Below, piece by piece: positions 42,801 through 54,800 of a DNA stretch of 64,000 nucleotides. This DNA comes from Vicugna pacos (lineage: Eukaryota > Chordata > Mammalia > Artiodactyla > Camelidae): positions 53,383,701-53,447,700 of the forward strand of contig NC_132999.1 of NCBI RefSeq assembly GCF_048564905.1, written 5' to 3'. The translations under genes were made by a program, and so were the position numbers. Position 1 is the first letter of the stretch, and every line of letters begins with the position of its first letter. The notes under the pieces are model-generated. The model did not search any database. It saw only the letters and a program-made list of their open reading frames with translations, and had not been told where the DNA came from.

Positions 42801-45800
42801 ACCATCTCTGCGGTGGCTCTGGCGTGGTGGTGGCTCAGGTATTCAGGGATCTGGGGAAGAGAAGCTCTGTCTAATGCTCTGTAAATCAGTAGGAACATTA
42901 GGATCGAGATCCCAGGTGATGCCAGGTGGGCACCTGTTCTGCTGAGGGAGGAACATCTGCTTGGGAAATTTGCTGGTTGCCATGGTTACACTGCACCCCA
43001 GGCCTGAAAGAGCTAGAGGCAGCCTTGGTCAATCCTCCTGCTCTCAAAGGGGGGTCTGTGCGAATCCAGCTACCTCTCGGGGACCACCCAGGGGTCCTGA
43101 GATGCTGCTCTTCCTCCATCCTGGCCCTTTGTCCAATGCCTTCTCTCTTTTCACCTCTTCTTTTATGTTTAAAATTCTTTTTTCTCTTTTCTCCCTTTTG
43201 TTCCTTTCCATTCCTGTGTGTGAGGTTGTGTGGGTATAAAGAGCACAGGCCTTTGAATCAGACAGACCTGGGCTCAGATCCCAGCTGTCCCACTCACTCG
43301 CTGGTGTAACCTTGGCCAGTCACCTTTATTGGCCTCTGTCTCCTTGTCTATAAAATGGGGATTCTGATGTGGGTTACACATGAACTCACGCGGGTAACAC
43401 CTCTGGAACATAGCAGGTGCTCAGAACGTGTGGGTCTCTCCTCTCTCCCCCATTTCCTCTCTCTTCTGTCCACCCCCCCTTATCTCCTCCCCCCTTCTTC
43501 CAGCCCCTCTCTCCCCAGTGACTGGCAGCGGGGGGGAGGTGGGGTGGGTGAGCAGTGTGGGGAGTTGAAGGGGAGGGCGGGGCGGGGCAGCAGATGATGA
43601 TTCTGGCTCAATCATCCCTCTTCCCCACTTCCTGCTTCCTATTCTCCTGCCAGCGCCCGTCCCTGACAGATCTGCTGGAGCCCGGTGACCTCAGGCCTGA
43701 AGCTGAGGCAGCTGACGACCCTCTGCCCAGGACTGTGAGTCCGCCCCCCCACCCTCCTCCAGGCCCTCCATGTGGTGGGGATAGTTCCAGGGGCGTGGTT
43801 CTTCCTGTGACACTCCCACTAGCCTCCTCCCTCTATGGCCTCAGTTTTCTCCCCCAGAAAACAAGGACAATGACCCCAGTTCTCCCCCTGGCTTATCAGA
43901 GACTGCAAAGCAGCGTCCAAATCAAAGGAGCTGTCACACTTCTTTTTATTGATGTGTTAATGAGAGGCCACTGTTCTACAGTGAGTTTCAAGCTTGCCTC
44001 TGCCATGGAACCCTTGTCCAAAGCAGAGTCCTGGAGTGTGTGGTGGACAAGGGCTGCGGGGCAGGGGCTGGGAGCCCCTGAGGCGCTGTCAGGGAACTCC
44101 CGCCGCAGTGGGGGACCCATTTTGGGCCCTGCTGCTCTCAGACCCCCTTTTTTTCTTCTCTTCTGTTTCAGAAAGTACAACCAGTCAAGGGGAGTGGAAG
44201 GAAACCTTTAAATCTACCCACATTCATGGAGAGAGAAAGCGATCTGCCGGCCTCTGGACCTGATTACTGGGTAGGAGCCGGCAGGCACTGAAGGTTCTCA
44301 GGAGATGGTAGATGGAGAGGTCTGGGGCACCCTGGCTATCAGGTGGCATGGAGCTGGGTCCCAAGCAGGAAGGAAGGGACCATTGGGGGGGGGGTGCTGG
44401 TGGAAATGGTGGCAGCGAGAGCTTGATTGGGCACATTTTTGTGGAAATGGTGTCCCCGAGCCAGAAGTGAGCTGTCCCAGACAGCCAGGGGCCAGGATGC
44501 CCCGTCTAGGATTGAGGCCGCTGTGAGCTTCCATCCAGGACTTGGCCTCCTGCCTCCATCTTGGTTTCTCTTTGTGCTCAAGGAGGTTGACCTGGGCCCG
44601 GAAGTGACCGAGGAGGTGGTGTTGGCAGCAGAGCCTGGTGCAGGGGCCGAGGCTGAGGCTCAGGTGGCCTTGGAGGCTCAGCCTCAGTCCCTGCTGGCCA
44701 TGACAAGTGCAAGAAGGGACAGTGTGGGCGTGGAGGTGGCAGTGCTGACAGATGACCTCCTGCCCATCATGGACCAGCAGCAGGTGCTTGCCCGGTAAGC
44801 TCCTGAGCCTGGGGCCAGTGGGTGTTGGGACCCGGTGTTGGGGCTGGAGGGAGCTATGTCCTGGGCCCAGGGGTGGAGGTGTCCATAGATTCTTCCTGAG
44901 CCCTACCCAGCTCTCCTGATGTGGCTGAGGTGGCCCTGATCCTCTCCAGAGGTGGGGATGGTGCTCAAGTCCTCCAGGCAGGCAGGGTTCTGCTCACGAA
45001 GCTGCCTGGGTGCCCCCAGTTCCCATCCCCGCCCGGAGGTGCCAACTAGGGAGCAGCTGCTCCAGGAGGAAGGAAAGGGACTGTCCCCGCCTTGTTTTTG
45101 TGGGGCCTGGCCTGCAGGTTTCAGGAGCCCAGGGCAGGTGATGCAGGCTTTCCCTAGGTCCCAGCTGAGCCTCGGGTGCCCTCCTGATGGATGACATGTT
45201 CCCCCTAAGGCTAAGCCACCCCAAACACCGCCTGTGGCTGCCTGGGGAGCTGAGCTTTCCTCACTTGCTGTGCAGTTTTGTGCAAGTCACTTAACATCTC
45301 TGAGCCTTGGTTCTCACCTCTGTAGATGTGATTAGAGTCAGGCCCACTTCCATGACAGAGTTAGCCCCATGGCCTAGGGTTCAGCTCCTTTCTGGTCCCA
45401 CAGTCCACGGTTCAGACATTAACTGAGCAAATGCTACATGCTGGACACCAGGATGCAAGCATGAATGGATGTCGCCTTGGCCTCCAAGGGGCTCTCGGTC
45501 CAGGGGGAGCCAGGTACACGAGACCTGGGGAGGCAGGTTCTGGAGCAGTTAGACGTGAACTAGCTGTGCAGTTGACTCCCCGGATTCTCGTCCGCCTCCC
45601 CCACTTCCCAGCTCCACCACCTGGACCAAAGTTAACCTCTCTGTGCCTTAGCTTCCCACCCAAACAGTGGGTGATAGAGTTCCAGCTCGAGAAGCTTGTT
45701 GTGAGGGTCAAATGAGACGATGCCTGCAGAGGTGGCAGCTCGGCGTTCGGCGCACAGAAAACACCCAGCGCATGTGACAGTTTTCAGGGTGTGGTCTGAG

Positions 45801-48800
45801 GTGTGGTCAGGGAAGGCTTCTCAGAAGAGGGGACACCTAAGTAAGGTTTACACCACAGATGCCTCAGGGTGGCATTCGAGGTACAAGGCGCACACAGCCA
45901 AGCTGGCCCAAAGGTGCAGAGGGCAGAAACAGTCTGGGTGTCTGGAGAAGCAGCAGCCCCGAGTTAAAGCTGGGATGAGTTAGGGGTGGTGGGGTGCAGG
46001 GGGAGATTCCAGGGAAGCCCCATGTGCCCCTGGGGCTGGGGCTTCCTTCTGATGGGGACCCTAGAAGGGTATTTTTTTTACTGAAGTCTAGTTAATTTAC
46101 AGCGTTGTATTAGTTTCTGGCGTACAGCATAGTGACTCAGTTATAACCCAGGAAGGATTTTAAGTACAGCAGTGACTTGAACACGGCTCCCCTGTTACCT
46201 GGGTGCCGTCGAGCTCAGAGCCAAGCCTGAAGCAAGTCTAGGCTGGACTGCTGGGTTTGCATGGCCCTGTCTTTCCCTCAAGCGTGATCTCCTATCCTGT
46301 TACCAACCCCTGTAACGCCTGTGGTTATACGCCCCTTACATCCCTCTGGGAAGAGGCAGAATCTAAAACACTTTTGTGGTGCTTTATTGGACAGTGGGGA
46401 GCTCCACATGAGCCTTTCTTTGTCGTTATTTAAAACGTGTACCTTCAGAAGGTTAAACTCTAAACATTTGGGAGCATTTTAGGCATAAATATTTAAAAAA
46501 CACACTGTGCATGTCCCTGACTGAGCATTATGCACTGACTGTACTGAGCATGCTCCACAACCCAGGGTTACTCTGATCCCTCAGGTTGTCCGGAGCACAG
46601 CTGGGAGCCTGCTCTGCTTCGCAGCCATCAGCACCGGGAGGCGGGTGAACTGGGAGGCGGGTGGCGAGTCGCAGGTGGCTCAGCGCTTGGTCCAGAGGGA
46701 GACTCCCGCCCTCCCCTTCCTGGGGGCAGAACCACTGGGGCAGCTGGGTGTACAGGCCTGGGGTCAGGTAGATCTGGTAGGAACCCTGGGTCTGACCCGG
46801 AGTCGGTGGCTTCGCCTGTCTGGGCCTCAGTTTACGTCTCTGTGAAGTGTGGTTGTTGGAGGGAGTGGGTGACATTAGGCTGGACAGCCTGTGCTCAGTG
46901 ATCGGCAGGCTTTGTCACGTTTGCTTTCTCCTCCGATTCCGCAGCTTGCAGCTGTTGGAGCAGCAGGTGGTCGGGGGGGAGCAGGCCAAGAACAAGGACC
47001 TGAAGGAGCAGCACAGGCGGCGAAAGCGGTATGCGGATGAGCGCAAGAAGCAGCTGGTGGCAGCCCTGCAGAACTCGGACGAGGACAGCGGGGACTGGAT
47101 ACTGCTCAACGTCTATGACTCCATCCAGGAGGAAGTGAGGGCCAAGAGCAAGCTGCTGGAGAAGATGCAGAAGAAGGTGAGGCCCGGGGCTTAGGCCCCG
47201 CCCCTCCAGCCCCGCCCCGGCACGCAGGCAGCGCTGGGCGGGGATTCATCCCTGATCTAGACACCTTGTGTATTCAGCGCCTACTGTGGGCCCGGACCTG
47301 TGCTGGAAGAAGTCCCGGTGACAGGTGCTTCTCTGCTGTCGTGGAGCTCACGGTCCAGGGGGAGTGTGCGTATGTCTAAGTAATAACACAGCAGAGAAAC
47401 AAGCAGGAAACTGTCACGGAGGGATGGCTCAATGAAGAGACTAGGGATGGAGGCGGCTTTGTTTTCGTTTTTTTCACTTTTACCGAAATACAAATGCACA
47501 GATCACAAATGCACAACTGAATTTATTTTCACAAAGTGAGTGCCTTATGCCGCCAGCACCCAGATGTGCCTGGGGCCACGTTAGATAGGGGGACAGGGCC
47601 ATTCTCGTGGAGGCGGTTACTTCTCAGGTGGGACCTGAAGGTTAAGAAAGAGCAGGCGTGTGATGACCTGAGGGAGGAGCGTTCTGGGCTGAGAGACCGG
47701 CCAGTGCCTGGAACGAGGTTCATAGTTCCAGGAACAGAAAGGCGACTATGTGGCTGAGCATGGAGAGTGAGGGCAAGAGGAATGAGGTTCTGCCACCTGT
47801 GACAGTCACTTAGATGTCCTTTGGAACGTCCTCTAGATGATCTGGGCCTCATAATGTCTCCCATGACCACCTGCAGGGTTCCCCCCTCCTCATCCCCACC
47901 CAACACTGGTTACCAAGGGATCTTGTGAAAGCATAAAGCGGATACTTTTTCCTCTTTAAACTTCTTTAGTTTTAATTTTTTGGGGGCTATTTTCATGCCT
48001 TCCCTTAATACCCTTTGTTATATTTTTAATTGAATTAATTCTTTTTTGGATTTCTTGTAATTTAGTCTATGTACCTGTTAAAAAATTCCTTCCTGATTTT
48101 CTGCTAATGTCCCATTTCACATCTTCATTTTGCCCATTTCCATTTTGTGATTTTTAGATTTCTGATTTGAAAATTTCATATCAATGAATACTTGTTTAAG
48201 GAAATTTTATTCATGGTGGGGTATTGGGTTACATTTTAAATCTAGTTCTGTGTGCTTGTGTTTTAGGGGGAATTTTCTTCTGCTGAAATGCTTTGGTTTT
48301 CATTTTCTGTTTCTTAGAGTAGCTTTGATCAGATACATCTGCTTTCTTCTGTTTATTTCGTAATCTCCTGTTTTTTCTGCACTCTCAGTAACAATTGAAT
48401 GCAGAGATTATTGAAGATGGAGGGAACAAAAAGTGCCCACCAAACTCAGATAGCTTGAGACTAAAAAACGGATCAGGCAGCTCCATGTAACCAATGGATC
48501 AGTTTATTACAGGGTAACCTACTCACAGGGTAAGATCGGGCAGACAGGAATCCCCAAGCATTAGCAGCTGCACTCTGCAGCACTGAGAGGCCATTGGGAC
48601 AGTTCTGTGGTTAACCTAGAGGTCGGGGTACGTGCTTGGAAACAAGAAGTACATTCCTAAGTCAAGATTTATGAAAGAGTAACTAGTCTTGTGGGCCCTG
48701 GGACTACGTCAGCAGAGGTCTTTGTCATTGTTTGGAGACTAATGTAGCATAGAGGCCACCTGGACCTAATGATCATTAAACAGTGTTCATTAACTACAGA

Positions 48801-51800
48801 GCCCTTGACGACAGAGTAGAGATTTGCTACACAGTACAGCCCTAGGTAGGGTCAGTGGAAGGACAGGAGGAACTGAATGGGCCCAAGATGGCGTCAGTTA
48901 TGCTAACAGCCAGACAGAGGTAAAGGTTTGGGGTGGCTTACTAGGTTTTTACTCAATAGCACACTCTTCTGACCATACAGCTTTAAATAGAGCTCTTCAT
49001 ACATTTCTTATCACAGCTATAGCAAATTACCACACATTTAGTTGCTTAAAACAGCACCAATTACACAGTTCTATAGGTCAAGTTCTAGGTATAGTGAGGC
49101 TGGTTCCTCTGCTTAGGATTCCACGAGACTGAAATGAAGGTGTTGGTAGGGCTGCATTTCTTTCTGGAGGTCCTAGGGGAGAATCCGTTTCCAGGTTGTT
49201 GATAGAATTTAATCCTCTGTGGTTGTAGGACTGACATTCCTATGTTCCTACTGGCCGGTAGGCTGGGCTGAGGATGGTTTTATTTTTCCTCCTTGTCGTT
49301 CTATATGACTTTCTGAGGATCTCTCTGGAGAGATTCAGATTTAGGTAGCTACCATTATCTTCAGGTACCCAGAACTCTGTGTGTATTTTTAAATATAAGT
49401 TAATGTGTGGGTGTGTGTACACATCCCCCTCACCTACACATACATATCCTCCCCCTTCTTGTATAAATGTAGTTACTATACAAACTTTCCTCCACATAGC
49501 TTTTTTTCACATAACGATATATCCCGAGAATCACTCCATAGCAGTATCTGAAAATAGTTCTGATTCCTTTCTACTGCTACATGGTCCTCACTGTTTATTC
49601 AGTCAGTCCTCTCCTGATGGACATTTGGGTTGTTTCCAATCTTCTACAATAGAGATCTCTAGTGAATAGTCTGTATACTATTTTTTATTTTGGTAGGTTT
49701 CTTTGGAATCAGTTCCTCCAACTGGGATTGCTGGGACAAAGAGTAAATACATATGTGATTTTGCTGGATATTGCCAACTTCCCTGCATGGGGACTGTATC
49801 TCTGCATTTCTGCTAGCATGCATGTGTGTTTTCTCACAGCCTCACCAACAGAGTAGACTGAAAAATTGGTTTTTTTTTGCTATTCTGATAGATGAGAAGT
49901 AGTATCCCAGTGTAGTTTAAAAAATTTTTTAAAATTGAGATATAATTGACATATAGCATGATGTTGATTTCAGTATACAACGTAATGATTTGGTATTTAT
50001 ACTTACTGCCAAATGATCGCCACAATAAGTCTAGTTAACGTGTATCACCTTGCGTAGTTAATGGTTTTTTCCTTGTGATAAGAACTTTTAAGATCTACTC
50101 TCTTAGCAGTTTTCAAATATACAACACAGTGTTATTAACTATAGTCCCCATGCTGTATATTACATTCCCAGAACTTATTTATTATATAGTTCAGTGTAGT
50201 TTTAATTTATGTGTTTCATATTGTGGGCAAGATTGAATATTTTTTCATATGTTTTAGGGACATTTGCAGGTTTTATTCTCTAAACTGTGTTCACATATTA
50301 TGTCCACTTTTTGATGAGGGTGGTGGTTCTTTTTCTTCTCTGCTTATAGTTCATTATAGGAGAAGTATTATAATTTATATTATAAATATTAACTCTTGGT
50401 CTGTGATATAAGTTGGAAATTTTTTTTCTAGTTTGTCTTTTTTATGATGCTTTATGGCATCTTTCCCATACAAAAATCCAAAAAAATTATTTTGTCCAAT
50501 TGATCAACTTTATTATTGCATATAGATCTTGAATCGTAGTTGGACATGTTCACTTGTGTTTTCTTCTAGAATGTGTGTGGGTTTGTTTCTACATTTAAAT
50601 CTCTGATCCACTTGGAATTTATCCTGGTACACGTGTGAGGAGCTGATTCAGTGTTATCTTTTGTACCATTTTTTTGAAAAGTCCATTTATACTGACTTCA
50701 GTGCTGCTTTTATTGTATGCTAAATTTCTGTATGCACTTAGATATAATTCTGGATTTTCTATTCATTTCTCTTACTCTGTCTATTCAAGTACGAGTGCCA
50801 GCCACTTTGTTTAAAATTCAGAGGATTTATAACTTGTTTTATAATCTCAGAGGGATAATCCTCTCTCTGTGATTTTCTTTTTCAGGTTTTTCCTAGATAT
50901 TCTTTCTTGTTTGTTTTTTTTCCAAATTAACTTGATAGACAATTGGACAAGCTCAAAAGAAAAAGAAAAAAATGGATGGAATTTGGGGGGGAATTATATT
51001 TATAAGTTAGCTCGGGAGTACTGATTATCTTTATGAAGTTGAATAATCTGGTCCAGGAACATCCATTGTACATCTTTATATTAGCTCAAATTAATTTTTG
51101 TGTCACTTAGAGGAGTATTTTATAAATTTCCTTATAGAGGTTTTGGACATATCTTAATTAATTTAAAAATATTTTAAAATACTTTTTAAAAAATAGGTAA
51201 AAAATTTTTAAAAAATCATTATGAAGTAGAAGAGAATACTTCTTAACTCTTTCTATGGGGCAGTAACACCTGATACCAAAATCAGATAAAGTCATAAGAA
51301 AACTATAGACCAATATTAATTATGAATATAGACACAAAATGCTCTATAAAATACCAGCAAACCAAATCTAACAATATATAAAAAAGATTATACAGCATGC
51401 TGGAGTGGGATTTATCCCAAGAATGCAAGGTTGGTTTAGCATCCCAAAATATCAACTAGTGTATTACATAATATAAAGGACAAAACCCACATGATCATCT
51501 TAATTGATGTAGAAAAAGCATCTGATGGAGTTCAAAACCTGTCATGATAAAGACACTCAACAAACTAAGAATGGGAGGGAACTTCTTCAGTCTGATAAAG
51601 GGCATGAAAAACTCACAGCTAACGTCATACTTAATAGTGAAAGACTGAATGCTTTTCCCTTAAGATCAGAAACAATAAAAGGGTGTTTACTCTCACCACT
51701 TCTAGTCAACATTGGACTGGTGGTTGTAGCAAGAGCAGTTAGGCAAAAAAATGAAATAAAAGGCATCTAGATTGGCAAAGAATAGGTAAAACTGTCTCTA

Positions 51801-54800
51801 GTTGCAGGTGACATGATCTTTATATATGGAAAGTCCTAAGGAATCCACTAAAAAAACCCTACTGGAATCAATGAACAAGTTCAGCAGTGTTGCAGGGTAT
51901 AAGATCAACAAGCAAACAGCAATTGTATTTCTATACACTTGCAATGAACAATCTGCAAATAAAATTAAGAAAACAATTTATAACACATCAAAAAGAATAA
52001 AATATTTAGGGATAAATTTAACAAAAGGAATATAAAACATATTCAAAATTAAGAATACCTAAGTAAATGGAAAGACATCCCATATTCATGGATTGGAAGA
52101 CTTAATATTGGTAAGATGGCAGTACTCCTCAAGTTGATCTACAGATTTCAAGATAATCACTATCAAAGTCCCAGCTGGTGTCTTTGAAGAAATTGACAAG
52201 CTGATCCTAAAGTTCACATGGAAATTCAAGGGACTCAAAATAGCCAAAATAATCTTGAAAAGAACATAATTGGAGGACTCATAGTTCCTGATTTCAGAAT
52301 TTACTACAATGTCACAGTAATCAAGACTGTGTGGTTCTGGTGTAAAGACAGACATGTAGATCAATAGGATGGGACTGGGGATCCAGAAATAAACCCTCAC
52401 ATTTACAGTTGATTTTCAACAAAGTGCCAAGATGATTCAATGGAGACAGGACAGTCTTGTCTTTTTTTTTTTTTTCTTTTTTTTAATTAGGACAGTCTTT
52501 TCAACAAATGGTGCTGGGATAACTCTAGATACCCACATGCCAAAAAATGACGTTGCACTACAACCTCACGTTGTATACAAAAATTAACTCAAAGTGGGTC
52601 AAAATCCTAAATTAAGAGCTAAAACTATAAAACTTTTAGAGGAAAACACAAGTTTAAATATTTATTACCTTGAAGTAGGCGATGCTTTCTTAGGCATGAC
52701 ACCAAAAACATAAACAACAAAGAAATAAAAGAAATTGGATTTAATCAAAATTAAAACTTTCGTGCTTCAAATACTATCAAAAATGAAAAGACAAGGTGGG
52801 GCAGATATAGCTCAAGTGATAGAATGCATGCCTAGCATGCACGAGACCCTGGGTTCAATCCATAGTGCCTCCATCAAAAAAATAATTAAATAGATAAATC
52901 TAATTACCTCCACCCCCCAAAAAACAAAAACAAAATCAAAATGAAACAATAGCCCACAGAATGAGAGAAAATATTTTCAAATCATATAAAATGATAAGGT
53001 GCTTATATCTAGAAAATATAAAGAAAACTTACAACTCAAGAATAAAAACAATCCAGTTTTAAAATGGGTAAAGGATCTGAGCAGCCATTTCTCCAAAGAA
53101 GATATATACAAATCACCAGTAAACACATGAAAAGAAGCTCAACATCACTAGCCCTTAGGGAAATGCAAATCAAACCACAGTGAGATACCATCTCCCACCC
53201 ACCGGGACAGCTGTAATAGGAGAGACAGAGAATAACAAATGTTGGTGGGGGTGTGGAGAAATTGGAGCCCTCATATTACTGCTTGTGGGTCTGTAAAATG
53301 GTGTGGTAGCTTTGGAAAATAGTCCAGTTAAACATAGTATGACTCAGCAGTTACACTCAAGAGAAATGAGAACATGCACACACAAAAACTGTACACTGAT
53401 GGTCATAGTAGCGTTATTCATTATAGCCACAAGTGGAAACAATCATGAATGAAAAAACGATATACTGATAAATCCACATAATGGGATATTATTTGGCAAG
53501 AAAAGGAAAGAAGTACTGATACGTTCTGCAACATGAATGGACCTTGAAAACTCCATGTTAAGTGAAAGAAGCCAGACACAAAAGACCACATACTGTATGA
53601 TTACATTTATAAGAAATGTCCAGAGTAAGCAAATCTGTAAGGACAGAAAGTAGATTGGTGATTCACAACTCTGAATATGCAAAAAGCCACTGGACTGTAG
53701 ACTTTAAGTGGAAGAATTAGATGACGTGAATTATATCCCACTAAAGCTGTTACAAAGATCATTGTGAATGATTACAAGTGTACAGAACTATATAGCTTGT
53801 TACCATGACTGTGTCTACTCTCCAGCTCCACACATGGAGCAGAATTAAGTTAGGTGAAGCTCCTGTGTACCCTCTCCTCCCTGATGGCTCCCTGCCCACC
53901 TGTGTCCTGCCAAGTATCCTCTTTTCTCGGTTACACATGATTATCATTCCCACGAATTTAAAATATCCTTCTTTTGTTTTCAGCTTCGGGCAGCAGAAGT
54001 GGAGATCAAAGATCTGCAGTCGGAGTTTGAGCTAGAGAAGATCGATTACTTGGCCACCATCCGTCGGCAGGAACGTGACTTTATGCTCTTCCAGCAGCTC
54101 TTGGAGCAGGTGCAGCCCTTGATTCGCCGGGACTGTAACTATAGCAACCTGGAGAAGATAAGGCGCGAGTCCTGCTGGGATGAGGATAATGGCTTCTGGA
54201 AGATCCCCGAGCCCATCATCATCAAAACCAGCCTCCCAGTAGGTCAGGAGCTTTGGTGTCCTCTTGGCTGTCCCTGCCCTTCCCCACAGTGTGCCCTCCT
54301 GCCTTCTGATGAAGCCATGGGCCTCTCCCAGCTGGCTGTGGGTGCAGCAGACATGTGACCTTGGGTACCCAAACTGTTGGGGACCTAAGGGTCAAACAGA
54401 TGTGGGTTGGAATTCTGGCTGCACCATTCCCTGTGTGAGCTCTTTGGGACTCAGTGTCCTCATCTGTGAAATGGAGATTAATAACAGCACCTTCCTTAAA
54501 AATTGCTGGGTGGCTTACATGTACAACCCTTAGAGCCATGCCTGGCACATTTTAAGTGCCAGGCACATTTTATATCATGATCACCATTGTCATTATTTCA
54601 TCCTACAATAAGCCAGTGAAGGAAAAAGATTACTGCACCCATTTTACATATGAGGACTCTCAGAGAGTGTAAGTGACTTATCTAAAATCTCAGTCATAGC
54701 AGTGTGTTGTGGGCCAGGGTAGAAATGAGCTGTAGTTTCAGGCCTTCTGCTTTTGCCACTGACCTCCTGTATGACTTTATGATGGTCACTGTCCCTTTCT

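Larger units (their letters stand above)
51210..53760 (+). mobile_element. L1 fragment, forward orientation (ORF2 and 3' end)
   Basis: Recognisable ORF2-type text in sense: AAACTATAGACCAATATTAA, GGATTTATCCCAAGAATGCA, TTCAACAAATGGTGCTGGGA, ACAAATGTTGGTGGGGGTGT and TACTGTATGATTACATTTAT, in the normal order. The frame is broken in many places. It contains a camelid SINE and a poly(T) insertion. Confidence 0.8.
47177..53983 (+). other. KIF17: KIF17 intron 11, rich in L1
   Basis: 6.8 kb, the longest intron. It has an L2-like piece, an AT-rich unassigned stretch (47940-48400), an unassigned block (48420-48980), an MLT1-like fragment, then L1 pieces in both orientations from about 49550 to 53760. 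No exon recognised. Confidence 0.7.

Noticed and set aside
51525-51770. 81-codon open frame
   Set aside because: It is a remnant of L1 ORF2 text, not a host gene.
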